Source of the DNA: Bombyx mori
Taxonomy: Eukaryota > Arthropoda > Insecta > Lepidoptera > Bombycidae
Direction of reading: 5' to 3'
Assembly (NCBI RefSeq): GCF_030269925.1
Contig: NC_085117.1
Span: 8,556,731-8,620,730 of the forward strand
DNA: 64,000 bases
The notes under the pieces are model-generated. The model saw only the letters and a list, made by a program, of their open reading frames with translations. It was not told the origin of the DNA and made no database searches. Below, one piece after another: positions 34,446-45,418 of the stretch. The first letter of the stretch is position 1; every line of letters begins with the position of its first letter. The position numbers and the translations under genes were made by a program.

Positions 34446-35267
34446 AAACAAATTAGAATACTAATCAGCTTTATAATAAGCAAACAAACGCGTCATCTGG
34501 AACGCGTCATCAAAATTACTGGAAGAATAAAATGATTTATCATTAACAAAAACTTCAATAATATTACTATAAGGGTACAAGCATCGCCTTAACGGTCGCA
34601 CGCTTGTGTGCTTCTAAGCACACCAGTAAATATGTGAAATACAGATCAACCGTAAGGGAATACACACTCATGCTCGGTAAAAGGCTTAGATCACACACTT
34701 ACATCTATGTACACTTTGTACTTGAAAATGCCAATGTTTCTCGAGTTTATTTTGATGCTGTAGTTGAGAAAGCTGATCGCCTCTGCCTACTTTGAGTAAT
34801 GAAGTCAACGTCCAAATTGCTGTATAAAGACTGTGCAAGGTCACAGGAATCAAGGGATTGCAATACAATGCAATGATAGTTAATTCGCCAAAAAGGGGAA
34901 CGTGAAAATCTTTATCATAGTTTTCATCCTTAAATTAAAAACCATCCACAATAATGATAAGTCTGGTGAAGAATTCGATGATATCGATCGTAGTTACTCC
35001 TAGAATCCCCTTGAGGACTGAACAAGTTTCCAGCCCAACAGGTATATGGCAAATTAGTTACCATAGAGATCACAATTTGAGCGAAGTTATGAATGATATG
35101 AGACCTAAATCTCAAATGTATAATGTAATGTGGCAGCCTTCGAACTAGAACGTTGACTTCGCGATAGAAATAAACAAAATGGTGGTACTCTTTTTTTCGG
35201 GCCTGGGATAAACCTGTTTTTATTTATTTTATCAATGATGCATTACTGGTTCACTACTCATTACTCT
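34446..35267. other. Unique sequence, nothing recognised
   Basis: Several 60-64-codon frames overlap on both strands, none recognisable. Confidence 0.4.
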
Positions 35268-35407
35268 TCAGTTTCACCAGGACAGGTGGGCGAGCAGAGA
35301 TCCAGCCAGGAGGGGTGAGATTTGCTAACAACTACCCGAGCGCCTCCAAAGGAGACCTAACAACTCAAGGGCAGCTGCTTCGCGAATGAATCTACTACCA
35401 GATCGGA
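35268..35407 (-). mobile_element. LINE tail C, 3' fragment
   Basis: Reverse copy, 'tttcaccaggacaggtgggc' to 'cttcgcgaatgaatctacta'. It stops at 'ccagatcggaatgac', where a different sequence begins. Confidence 0.75.
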
Positions 35408-35740
35408 ATGACATAAGCCTGGTACGAGGTTTTCACCCTTAAGGAAGCGCAGGGTATAAATGGCTATTTCTGGAGTCCGACATAACCCGGTTCGTTACCC
35501 CCCCGGACCGGGCATCCGTAAATAGATTCCCCAGCGTTAAAAAAAAAAAAAAAAAGTGTATAAATGGCTCGGGGGCTGAAGGTAAAAGCCGGGCTGAAAA
35601 CTAAACGAACTCCCCTGTACTCTTTGACCGACAACCGATCCCGCCCGAGACGGAACCCGGGTAAAGTAGAGGGATTACGCGGTCAACACCTAGATGGTAC
35701 CTAGCCATGGAGATTAGGAGCCATTACGCCGTATCACAAC
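35408..35740. mobile_element. GC-rich retroelement debris with a nested poly(A) insert
   Basis: The segment 35466-35557 ends in 17 A (35539-35555) and is bracketed by the 12-bp repeat GTATAAATGGCT (35454-35465 and 35558-35569), the signature of target-primed reverse transcription. The surrounding GC-rich sequence ('gggattacgcggtcaacacc') looks like part of another LINE but carries no domain I can name. A similar insert end ('gattctccagaattaaaa') occurs near 39350. Confidence 0.65.
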
Positions 35741-36399
35741 TAAAGTTTTTACTCCTTATTAGTTGGATTCTGAACTTGAATTCAATAAAAAAATACCTAT
35801 TCAGTATTTTTTGAAAAAATTATTACATACTTAAGCTATTAATTTGAGTGAAGTAATTTTTTTTATTGTTTGCTATTTACATAATTTGAGTTATTAGTAC
35901 GAATGAAGTACATATTATTATGTATATCAAATACCGTTATGTATAAGAGTCATGATTCATGAACAAATTCTTAAGGATGGCAAATTCAAACTATTTATTG
36001 ACAACAGTATTTAGAATTAAGTACGTCGTAACATTGTAATAGATACTTGAAAATATCCAGAATTTTTCATAGCCAGTTCCACTGACGTGTAATGCCAACT
36101 ATAAACGGCCGATTTACCCAAGTTATCGATGAACGCGTAATAAACATAATATTATCATAAAACATATTCATATCCCACAGGCTGATTGTGGCTTTTTATG
36201 TACAAGCCGCACGGAGTTGCCGTTTATGTTTAAACATTCTTGTATTTGTGCTGCGTTTGCTTCAACTAGTTAGTGGTAATGGCAGTAAATTTACAGTTAC
36301 TTAATTAAGTAGGGCACAGATAAAAACAACTACAAAAAGTTTTGAAAAGAGTTTGTCTGCTGATCAAACTAACTTAGCTGTGAAACGAAAGTAATTATA
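35741..36399. other. AT-rich sequence, nothing recognised
   Basis: At 36181 'cccacag' precedes 30 open, Cys-containing codons ending TAG. Too weak to call an exon. Confidence 0.3.
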
Positions 36400-36668
36400 A
36401 ATAATAAATAAATATAAATATTTACTAACAATCACGCCACGATAACTGGTCCCGTGCTAAGTTCGTAAAGAACTTGTGTTACAGGTACCAGATAACGGAA
36501 ATAAATGTAAGATTTTTATTATACACATACATATATTTAGTATACATCCATAAGTCTGGAAAAGACATTTTCATATTTATCATACAAATATCTTCCCTTG
36601 GCAGGATTCGAACCCGCGACCCCCTTGTGTAGTGACTGTGTCACTTGCCACTACACCAGACGGCCGTA
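36400..36668 (-). mobile_element. tRNA-derived SINE (family T), copy 2
   Basis: Same orientation and structure as the copy at 33990-34257, 2.4 kb away, with a B box at about 36600. It keeps the 'aagttcgtaaagaacttgtg' palindrome and the AT-rich tail. Confidence 0.85.
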
Positions 36669-37857
36669 AATTGTACAACAAATTGTAAAAAATATATTAA
36701 TATTAACAGATTTTTTTCAGTATTATTTTTGTGTGACCCACTCAATGTATACCATTAAAGTTCAACTAACATTAACGTGCTAGAGGCAGAGCCGTGTAAA
36801 TAACTACCGAAAAAGCTCCCTATTATTTTTGGATTACATTTCTATATCAATAAGAGTATGCCATAGTTTTCTTTGAACTACCGTAGAATAGTACATAAAA
36901 GAAAATCATATCGTTCATAGATTTTATACATATTTTGCATACTCTGTAATAAACGAATATTCTTAGAAGTTATCAAATATTATTTTTAGAAGATCTTATT
37001 TGAAGAAACTATCCGTCGCAATCAGTCTAAATAAAGCCATTTTACGTTAAAAACTTAAAAACAAAATTTCACTTGTGTTTTCATTTAGTAATTAACCAAA
37101 ATGTTCATTCCTTGATAAAATCGTTCGTATTAATTACGTATTCACTTTACATTAAGTTTTAAATTGTTAAAGTCGACAACAATGTAAGTTTTGCAAATTA
37201 AGTAGCTTCGACTAGTACAGTAACTAGCCAGCAAGCTACTAATCCAATGCAAAGACGGCACACTGTTATTCTATCGTGTCACGGATACATTTACCTGCGT
37301 ATGCTTTGTGAGCATTCATGTGATATGGAAATCAGAAGCATAATACTTCATGATTTGTGTACCTGCCGAGATTTGTGGCATGTTGTGTAGGCAGGCGATA
37401 TTTATTGTACTTTACATGTGTATACGATTTTACTCCGTATTCTGTTTACTTTAGCGAATAGAATTCCACTTTAGGAAATCTTTGGGTAGGTGTGTGAGTG
37501 TTTTAAAAGGCGAATCGTAAATGCAATCGTAGCTTAGTTTACGTGATTCGCTAGTCGCTTGTGTCAATCGAAGAGGCTTATCTGGGCTGGTACTGAAGAC
37601 TATAGACGCTGGCTAAAAAGTTCATGTCTCAGTTACGCTATTTTCCGTAACATCCATCGAATCCCTCAAACCTATTAGTACCCTCGATTGATCCGCGAAT
37701 CCCTCAAAATAGTACTCTCGATTCCGGTAGAAATATCCTTCCGGTTTGTGTCGTTAGCTTACTAATCATCTAGTACCTAATTGAAATAGCAAAAACGATT
37801 ACCGACCTCAATAAAACAAAATGAGTATAGGATCCATGTAATCAGAGTTAACTAGAC
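36669..37857. other. AT-rich sequence, nothing recognised
   Basis: 'cctgccgagatttgtgg...gtaggcagg' near 37365-37396 can form a small hairpin. Confidence 0.35.
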
Positions 37858-38012
37858 ACACATTATTGACCATAACGCAAAAATCACACGCCAGTTCTTG
37901 ATAAACTTCAAATGGGATTGCGCAGAAAATTTCAAATAAAAAAAAGAATCATAAAAACACATGAAATTGTGAAATCTCCCCCTTACTTTGAAGTCGGTCA
38001 AAAATATTATCA
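37858..38012 (+). repeat. Repeat F, diverged 3' end
   Basis: Ends 'cccttactttgaagtcggtc' then 'aaaaat', matching the 3' end at 63110-63270. Such 'gaagtcggttaaaaa' ends belong to a very common lepidopteran non-coding repeat, probably LINE-derived. Confidence 0.45.
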
Positions 38013-39295
38013 CCATGATAACCATTAAGAGCATAATTTATTTGTTAAGCAATGGGTCGTCTAAATAAAACACGTAACTTTACTTTCCCGAAATTCACAG
38101 TGTGTCCATTATCTAAACGACTGAGTTTAGGGGATTTTGAAAACGGAAGCCCCGACCAGACGATCCTAGATATCGGGAGTTAGGTATTGTTAGGCATTGA
38201 ATGTTGAACTACCTAAAAGGAAAGATAACGAATTGTCTGAGTTCCAGTATTCAGATCCATTGTTAGATGGCTGTTCGAATTTTGCATTTTCTACTTTTTG
38301 TGCAATGTTATTTGATGTAATAAAACATTGCTGCTGTTTAGTTTTTAAATGACTTCTGATCTCCGGAAAATAACTTACAAATTATCTTCACTAGGAGAGC
38401 AGATCGGTCCATCGTGGTCTAAAGTTTTCGAACTCTTTGGAAAACTTTCGTCATCAATCGTACTGGATTATTCTATAGAAAGATTTCTCGTATGTGTTTT
38501 CGGCACCTAGTCCCAGGGACTAATCCCACGTGATTTTCTGGTCCCTGTCCTTGTACTACGACAACCAGAACCAGTCCTATGACAACCAGAGGCTGATAGA
38601 CATAAACAGGTTTAAACACATACACCAAAAGATATTATGCATTTTTTACTTTTCTTCTCTGCTTTTTTTAGCGCCAATGTTTTGCCGTTGTGGGATTGGA
38701 ATTCGAAATTCTTGACCCAACTGTCAGAAGCGCTACTAAGTACTACACCACCAAATCAATTGATTTCATTAACTAAATTAAGCTTTATTAATGTGAAACA
38801 ATTACGTGGTAATATGAAAAGAAAATTCAAAATTGGAGAGCAGACGAATATCTCAAAGGGTATTCAAAATAAAACAGCTATCGCAAACAAAACAGCAGAG
38901 CTCGCGACAAAGCATCTCATAAGAAAACGACCCCCGTCACCCATAATTTTGTATCGAAAATCATCTATAACGTATAAATGCAGCAAAACCCCATTAGTTG
39001 ATTAAAATCCGAACGATCCATATTTCTAATTTCGCATACCATTGTGAAATTGCATGAAACTTGCCAAATGGTTATGTCGCCTGCCAAAAATTGTTTCTTT
39101 TAAATCAAATGATTTAAAACGTGTTTTCGGATTACAGAGCCAGACATTTATGAGTCGATAATTTATCGATATTAATCTAAGGGTACATAAAAAAATATCT
39201 ATTACGGTAGGAGGATACTTACTCATCGTAACAATAACGTTCATTGCACTAAAATATTCTATCAGAAAAGCACTAGGTAGCGGCATGCGGGAGTC
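38013..39295. other. Unique sequence with a 122-codon frame
   Basis: 38637-39005 (+) is open for 122 codons and begins with a hydrophobic stretch. A pyrimidine-rich tract ending TTTTTTTAG at 38670 could instead make it a 112-codon terminal exon. The predicted product is Lys/Thr/Ser-rich with no domain I recognise. Chance is a real alternative in AT-rich DNA. Confidence 0.3.
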
Positions 39296-39373
39296 CAACA
39301 TTACCAGGTCTGTTAGGCTAGGTTCTGTTAGGGTGGGTATCTGTAAAGTGATTCTCCAGAATTAAAAAAAAGA
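39296..39373 (+). mobile_element. Possible LINE 3' end
   Basis: 'gggtgggtatctgtaaagtg' and 'attctccagaatt' plus A-run resembles the poly(A) insert at 35466-35557. Confidence 0.35.
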
Positions 39374-39475
39374 TAGCGGCTTGGCATAAGATGGGCCTTA
39401 TGCCCGATGGCCTGGGCCAATAGAAAAGGGAAGAGCCACTAATATTAATTATTTATTAACTATTTATTAATTATT

Positions 39476-39518
39476 AGAAACTATTTATTTTCACATGCAG
39501 TGAAAATAAATAGTTTCT
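39476..39518. repeat. Perfect 19-bp inverted repeat, 5-base loop
   Basis: Arms 39476-39494 and 39500-39518 pair without mismatch (AGAAACTATTTATTTTCAC), with loop ATGCA. It follows two diverged copies of 'aactatttattaa'. No repeat family was recognised around it. Confidence 0.9.
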
Positions 39519-39603
39519 TAAACTTAGTGTCACAACCCGCGGAAGGCATTTGTTTTCGTTAAAATCTATAGGTACTGTCTATCTACCTATTAGTATGTGT
39601 CTG

Positions 39604-39619
39604 TGACGTCACTAGTGAC
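39604..39619. promoter_or_regulatory. CRE-like TGACGTCA overlapping a 12-bp palindrome
   Basis: TGACGTCA (39604-39611) shares bases with GTCACTAGTGAC (39608-39619). A single perfect CRE is expected by chance in a window this size, so function is not implied. Confidence 0.25.
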
Positions 39620-40415
39620 ATTGTGCTTGCTGGCATTCATTGCGATGTGGATACATGTGCGACAAATTTCGAAACAGCCCGAGATGATCATCAATGGTTA
39701 TTGTTTTACGACTTAATAAAACCACCTCGTCCTGATCTATTCAATTACCTCTTTAATACTGTTTCATAAATTTCAACAGGCCAAAACACTGTTTTTTCAC
39801 ACGTATCCGATATCCGATAATAATGCAATTACTAAATAGCCGGGCTCCACGTATTCTCCCGGCACCCGCCCTCGCTAATTACATACACGTACTCATTTAG
39901 AAATACTTAAAACATATTGATGGGCACACAGTATTTAAGAAGCGCGAACTTTGTTCAAGATCCCCGTTTTACTAAACAAATATGGTACAGGAATATTCTA
40001 GAATGTTTTTCTTGCTCCGTAACTTATCGGATAGCTAAAATGCCATTGATTCATTAGTCCAGTTAAGGAGAGCCACACGCTTCACAGGTATTCAAGCAAA
40101 TAAAACAACAAAAATTGTACAATTATAAAGGATAGGGAGCTCAGACAATAGTGAGACTGGAATGTGCGCTATCCTTTAGATATATATTTATGTCGATAAT
40201 TGCACGCGTTTGGTACTGGTGTCGAGGCCTTGGATAATATTATTCTGGTAATACTTCAGTGTTCAATTATGGAATGTTCTTGAGTGACATTAAAGTGGCG
40301 TATTAACATTATATAAGTTATTAACTTTTTTTTTGTTTTTAAAGTTGCCATTATTATTTATTAAAAGTTTTTGTTCTCCTTTTAATTGTTGAAAGGATAA
40401 GGGACTATTTCAAAT
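39620..40415. other. Unique sequence, nothing recognised
   Basis: A short GC-rich patch at 39840-39890, no frame. Confidence 0.4.
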
Positions 40416-40545
40416 ACGTGTGGCTTGGTAGGCGAATTTAAGAGGATTATACTGGGCTTGCTAATTAGCCCTGCCAAGGATACTGCTAATCTACCAAGTA
40501 ACCTACATCCGGCTGAATCTACAACCGGCGAGAAGCACATGGAGG
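40416..40545 (-). mobile_element. LINE tail A, heavily decayed
   Basis: Recognised by 'gtaggcgaatttaagaggat', 'gcttgctaattagccctgcc' and 'ctacaaccggcgagaa'. About 130 bases in the usual reverse order. Confidence 0.45.
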
Positions 40546-40565
40546 ATATGTCCATGTCCATGACT

Positions 40566-40745
40566 GTAGTTTTTCTGCCGTGAAGTAATTATGGTTTGAA
40601 TGATGGGGCAGCCGTTGTACTAAAAAACTGAGACTCAGGTCTCAAGATGGGTCAGCGGCATTTATAATACTTTGTTGATCTCTATGGTCTCCACTTAACA
40701 CCAGGTGGGCTGTGAGCTCGTCCACACATTTAAGTAATAAAAAAA
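40566..40745 (+). mobile_element. Bm1 SINE, 3' part
   Basis: Forward copy from 'tttctgccgtgaagtaatta' to 'cacatttaagtaataaaaaa', abutting repeat E. Confidence 0.85.
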
Positions 40746-40746
40746 G

Positions 40747-41540
40747 ATGTGTGGTGTCGTAGGACACCGGATAGGAACGAAGTTCCTTAATATAAAAATA
40801 CTAGCTGACCCGGCAAACATTGTTTTGCCATATATAAGATTTCTAGGGAATTTCTAGTGTAGAAAAAAAAAACTAACTTATTGTAAGTGTGTAAGGATGT
40901 GGTAAATGAGTGAAAGAGGTATGTAGTGCTGTGAACGATGAGGGAATATATAATAAAAATAACAAAACCTCATTCAAGCACATAATACCTCAGCATAACA
41001 AAAAAAAATTGTCCAAATAAAAAAAAATATGTTAGGGGTGGACAACCCTAATCACTTAGGGGTATGAAAAATAGATAGTAGCCGATTCTCAGGCTTACTG
41101 AATATGCATAAAAAATTTCATGAGAATCGGTCAAGCGGTTTCGGAGGAGTATGGGAACGAACATTGTGACACGAGAATTTTATATATTAGATTAAGTTCT
41201 ATTCGAGGTATAAAGAAAATAATTATTCGGGTATACATTTTTTTCTTATGATTTTTTTATTGATAAAAATAAATGAAAAACTACTTTACAAAGTTATCAA
41301 CTTTATTTTATTCACAATGATTTATAAAAAATATATAATAATAATATACAAAGAAAGAGCTATTTATATGAATAATAATAGCCGTCATCACGTAGACTAT
41401 ACATTAGACACTGTATAGGCATCATACTAAGACATACATAAATAATAAAAATCTTACGTTACGGACGTTTTTTCCCGGTTAGGGTATCCCTCCGCATCGT
41501 CCCATAAGGAACTTCGTTCCAAAAAAAGAAAAAAAGCTAA
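40747..41540 (+). mobile_element. Repeat E, interrupted copy
   Basis: The left end has 'gtgtcgtaggacaccggata' and GGAACGAAGTTCCTT; the right end has 'cccggttagggtatccctcc' and AAGGAACTTCGTTCC. Compared with the copy at 13283-13662, it is split after 'taatataaaaata' by the RTE-like repeat, and E resumes at 'aagttctattcgaggtataa'. Confidence 0.65.
40800..41213 (+). mobile_element. RTE-like repeat inserted in repeat E
   Basis: Starts 'actagctgacccggcaaaca' and ends 'cgagaattttatatattaga', with 'ggtcaagcggtttcggagga' near the end. Non-coding. The matching uninterrupted E copy proves insertion after E was in place. The target-site duplication is obscured by AT-rich sequence. Confidence 0.65.
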
Positions 41541-42582
41541 TACCGACCGATGAAAGGGTAGGTGCCTTAACTAGTACTTTATAGTTTTGTGAACTTCTGG
41601 AATGATTTAAGCTTTAATAGCCTGACCGTCCATCAATTATAAGACACTGAAATGCTAGTCTATAGTTCTAATAGCTGTTACTATGTGATCTGTCTTTACT
41701 TTCTCACTATTTTCCTACTTCTTAATCTTTAATTCTAGCAACCTCTACGACATCTGGGCTTTGGGACAATACCGGCTCCCAAAAAACCGTAGCGCCATTT
41801 ACATAATTAAAAGCAAAATCGAATCGAAACAAACAAAAAAAATCTCACCCACAATCTCTTGCACAAATCATTAGATTCACTTTCACACCAAAAAAATCCT
41901 AACCCATTTAAAAAACTAGAAGCGCCTTCACGCCACCTGAGAGTACAACAAAGGGATGTTTAGACCCTTTCCGTGAACGACAATTGTCAACTTAACCCTT
42001 TCGCTGAGACAGGAAGTTAAGACACCTGCTTAGAAAGTAAATCTGTTAGGGTCTACGGTAAAAACTAACAAGACCTCTGTCGTTGTCCGTTTCTTTTATT
42101 TTCCGAGGTCTAACAACGTTGGACGCTCACACAAACAATAGTACAGCAATGATTTGATTTATTTGTAGAAGCATAAAGACAATTTAGTGCGTGAAATCTA
42201 CTGTGAGAGTCTTGTCTTGGGTTTTGTGATCTAACTTTTAAGGGGTTTTTTTTTGTTTTTTTTGGAGTTTACTCCTTTAGAATCGATTTACATATATAGG
42301 CCCGGGGTATGAAAATTATGGGGACCAAAATCGTACTAGCATGTCACACGAAATGCGTTATGCGCCTGCGCCGGCAGTCCGCCACAAAGCCTCGTACTGA
42401 TCGCGCGTTTCTCTCATTATTGTATTTTCATATATTTGTTAGTCGTTTGTTTTGTGTCTCGTTAATTTGTTAATAATCTGTAGTGTATCGTGTTGTCGTA
42501 ATATAGAACTATTTCTCGTATTGTTTCGTTTAATTTTTTATATCCAGTAAACTCCAGTCGTGCGTCGGAGCGGACACACACA
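41541..42582. other. Unique or unclassified sequence
   Basis: Includes 'cttaaccctttcgctgagac' (about 41993), which resembles one TTAA-bounded piggyBac-like end, but no partner end was found. 42340-42580 is GC-richer at first and may be LINE 5' sequence. Confidence 0.3.
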
Positions 42583-42702
42583 CTTTTTTTAATGCCCCTA
42601 TAGGCAGACGAGTATACGGCCCACCTGATGGTGAATGGTTAACGTCGCCCATGGACTTCAGCAATGCCAGGTGAAGAGCCAAACCGCTGTCTACCGAAGC
42701 CG
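42583..42702 (-). mobile_element. LINE tail B, 3' fragment
   Basis: Reverse copy: T-run, 'cctataggcagacgagtata', 'cggcccacctgatggtgaa', 'catggacttcagcaatgcca'. It ends just before the (TTA)n that flanks Dong. Confidence 0.8.
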
Positions 42703-42725
42703 GGTATTCGCTTTACGATCGTTTT

Positions 42726-42751
42726 GATTTATTATTATTATTATTATTATA
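42726..42751. repeat. (TTA)n at the Dong 3' junction
   Basis: About eight TTA/TAT units directly at the end of the Dong 3' UTR. The other flank at 44403-44446 is also TTA-rich. Confidence 0.85.
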
Positions 42752-42753
42752 GT

Positions 42754-44402
42754 GTATTAAACACTGCCACGCCTGGGAAGACGGCAGGACACACTCCGGC
42801 GAGGTGGGCAACAATCGGCCGGAGCGTTAGGGACTATTGGGAGAGAAACCGGCGAACTATATGGGCATTGTCGAGCAAGACTGCTTTTTGCATTTGGGCC
42901 ACCACCGACTTTTTGTTGAGACCAAGCCTCTCGAGATGTTTTGAGAGGCTTTTAGGGACCAAACCATTCACCGACACAACTACCGGGATTATTTCTGTAG
43001 ATACCACCCTCCACATGTCGGTCACCTCGTGCGCCAGGTCCAAATATTTGGTCTTTTTATCTGCCTCGGCTCGCACGAGGTTCTCGTCATAGGGGATGGT
43101 GATATCCACCAGAAATACCCGAGACTCCGTCTGGTCCATCAGCACGATATCAGGCTTATTCGCAAGAATAGTCCTGTCCGTAATGATGGGCCGGTCCCAG
43201 TAGAGCTTGGCACGGTCGTTTTCGAGTACAGCGTCCGGCTGGTACTTATAATACGGTAGCCTCTGTTCGATGAGGCCATACTTAAGGGCGAGCTCTTGGT
43301 GGAGGATTCTGGCTGCTTGGTTATGTTTTTTTTTTTTTTTTTTTTTTTTTATTGCTTAGCTGTGTGGACGAGCTCACAGCCCACCTGATGTTAAGTGATT
43401 ACTGGAGCCCATAGACATCTACAACGTAAATGCGCCACACACCTTGAGATATAGTTCTAAGGTCTCAGTATAGTCACAACGGCTGCCCCACCCTTCAAAC
43501 CGAAACGCATTACTGCTTCACGGCAGAAATAGGCGGGGCGGTGGTACCTACCCGTGCGGACTCACAAGAGGTCCTACCACCAGTAATTACGCAAATTATA
43601 ATTTTGCGGGTTTCATTTTTATTACACGATGTTATTCCTTCACCGTGGAAGTCAATCGTGAACATTTGTTGAGTACGTATTTCATTAGAAAAATTGGTAC
43701 CCGCCTGCGGGATTCGAACACCGGTGCATCGCTTCAACACGAATGCACCGGACGTCTTATCCGTTAGGCCACGACGACCGTCTGTGCAAGTACTCAGTGT
43801 TAGCAAGCATAGAACAACCAGAGGTGACATGTCTGAGGGATTCACCCGGTCGGCGGCATAATCGACAGATGTCAGCTGTCCCATCCCTCAGAATGTGCTT
43901 CCTATAGTTATTCGTCCTGATAACCTGATCCTGTATTGCACAGACAAAACCCTCGGTTTCCCCAAAGAGGTCACCGAATCCCAGCCAGTGCACGGAGGCT
44001 TCTTTGTCCACGTGGGGCTCATGCAGTGCCTGAAAGAAGCGTCCGTGCAGCTATTTCCCTTTCCATATGGCCTCACGGTCAGAGGTACTGAGTACCGCCG
44101 GTGATTGCCACCCGTCTCTGGCCAGGGCTAGCGGGGTCAGTCCTTTGTCGCATTCCATGACCTCTCTGTGCATCACACTGTCAGCCCTCGATAGGAAATA
44201 TTTCCTGAGACTGCACACCCCACTGTTGTGCATGACCTTGGCGCTAAGTAGGCCCCGGCCACCACACTTCCGCGGAATGTACAATCTCATTACCCAGGAC
44301 TTCGGGTGGAGCATCCTATGGAGGGTCATAATTGAGCGGACTTTTCTATCCAGGGCATCCAGTTCGGTCTGAGTCCACCTGAGCACGCCGAAGGTATACA
44401 AC
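42754..44402 (-). pseudogene. Dong (R4-clade) non-LTR retrotransposon, 5'-truncated, Bm1-interrupted
   Basis: Dong encodes one protein with a reverse transcriptase and a C-terminal restriction-like endonuclease that cuts its target. What remains, read on the minus strand: the region past the RT core (44402-44051; WTQTELDALDRKVR, LYIPRKCGGRGL), a CCHC motif CRLC-x8-H-x4-C (about 43870-43817), then after the Bm1 the endonuclease with KPD...VFLVDITIPYDE (about 43170-43085) and DKKTKY. It ends FLSQ and TAG (42834-42836), with an 80-base 3' UTR. One in-frame TAG at 44051-44053 and the Bm1 insert disrupt the frame; otherwise it reads through. The RT catalytic core is missing. Confidence 0.85.
43326..43778 (-). 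mobile_element. Bm1 SINE, full length, inside Dong
   Basis: Reverse copy of about 450 bases with a 25-base T-run (its A-tail), complete body and tRNA head (B box at about 43715, 'cgttaggccacgacgac' at the end). Dong codons resume in frame on both sides. No duplication longer than one or two bases is evident. Close to consensus, so probably recent. Confidence 0.9.
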
Positions 44403-44446
44403 AGGACAATAACAATAATATATAATATTATTATTATTATTAATAT
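44403..44446. repeat. (TTA/ATA)n at the Dong 5' junction
   Basis: TA-rich repeat with about six clean TTA/ATT units. Dong is known to insert into TAA repeats. Confidence 0.75.
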
Positions 44447-44449
44447 GTA

Positions 44450-44815
44450 CTTTATTTCAGTTTTTTTTTTAAAACCATAACATTTTGTTAGTAGTAATTA
44501 CTTATAATCTATGTTAGTAACTTAAAAAATCTAACACATAACTATCATTATATACATTTTATACCATTACATTTTTATTTTATTTTTTCTCCTTCCAAGT
44601 GCCTACTGCAAAGGCTATTGATCAGCAGTCCCTCGATCTTGCTCGATATGATTCTCAAAAGACTGTTGCCACTGTCACGAACTCGACGCAATAACGATGC
44701 ACTTCTCTTCCGCATTATTGCAAAGAAGTCATCGGTGTGAGATGTCGCAAACATTGTGGATGCACTACAAAAGCGCAGCAGTGACAACATCATCCTAAGC
44801 GCATTATTATATTAT
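44450..44815 (-). pseudogene. LINE ORF2 C-terminus and 3' UTR, another family
   Basis: The minus-strand frame at 44793-44575 reads MLSLLRFCSAS, SLLRRVRDSGNSLL and ISSKIEG, which resembles the extreme C-terminus of moth LINE proteins (Leu/Arg-rich, ending soon after). About 120 AT-rich bases follow as a likely 3' UTR. Catalytic regions are absent. The family is recognised by resemblance only. Confidence 0.45.
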
Positions 44816-45165
44816 TATATATAATTCAAAATTGATTTATGAATTAAATCAATTCTGAATATTAATTTTCAAAATACCTCCCTATTGATTGCGAACGATG
44901 AATGTAATGACTTAGAACCAGCGGTAGTAATAAAACCCTGATCATAGTAAGTATGCCGTGTCTATTGAATTTGTTTTAAGATTGTTAATAAGGGATCAAT
45001 TAAAATATCAGCTTATTAATTCGAAAGACAGATGCTTACATACATACTCCGTAATGGCAGTATTATCAGTGGCTCATAGAACAACGCGTAGGTAGTTAAT
45101 TTATATTCGTGGAGACGTTTAATTGGCTTTTTGTTTCTATTTTCTGTTATCTTATATTACGTTGG
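44816..45165. other. AT-rich sequence, nothing recognised
   Basis: No repeat or frame. Confidence 0.4.
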
Positions 45166-45418
45166 ACTGTTTTTATTTTTTATTGCTTAGATGGCTGGAC
45201 GAGCTGACGGCCCACCTGGTGTTAAGTGGTTACCGGAGCCCATAAACATCTACAACGTAAATGCTGCCACCCACCTTGAGTTCTAAGGTCTCAGTATAGT
45301 TACAACGGCTGCCCCGCTCTTCAAACCGAAACGCATTACTGCTTCACGGCAGAAATAGGCAGGATGGTGGTACCTACCCGTGCGTACTCACAAGACGTCC
45401 TACTACCAGTAATATAGC
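45166..45418 (-). mobile_element. Bm1 SINE, lacks tRNA head
   Basis: Reverse copy, 'ttttattgcttagatggctg' to 'caagacgtcctactaccagt'. It lacks 12 bases after 'cacccaccttga' compared with others. Confidence 0.9.

Noticed and set aside
36181..36273. Plus-strand exon after CCCACAG
   Set aside because: Poor pyrimidine tract and only 30 codons with no recognisable feature.
41990..42025. Second piggyBac-like element beginning TTAACCCTTTCGCTG
   Set aside because: No inverted partner end next to a TTAA was found within the window.
42664..43092. 142-codon plus-strand frame, the longest in the window
   Set aside because: It is the antisense shadow of the Dong endonuclease region read with tail B and the TTA repeat.
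43510..43884. 124-codon minus-strand frame as a gene
   Set aside because: It crosses from Dong codons, in the wrong frame, into the Bm1 insertion.
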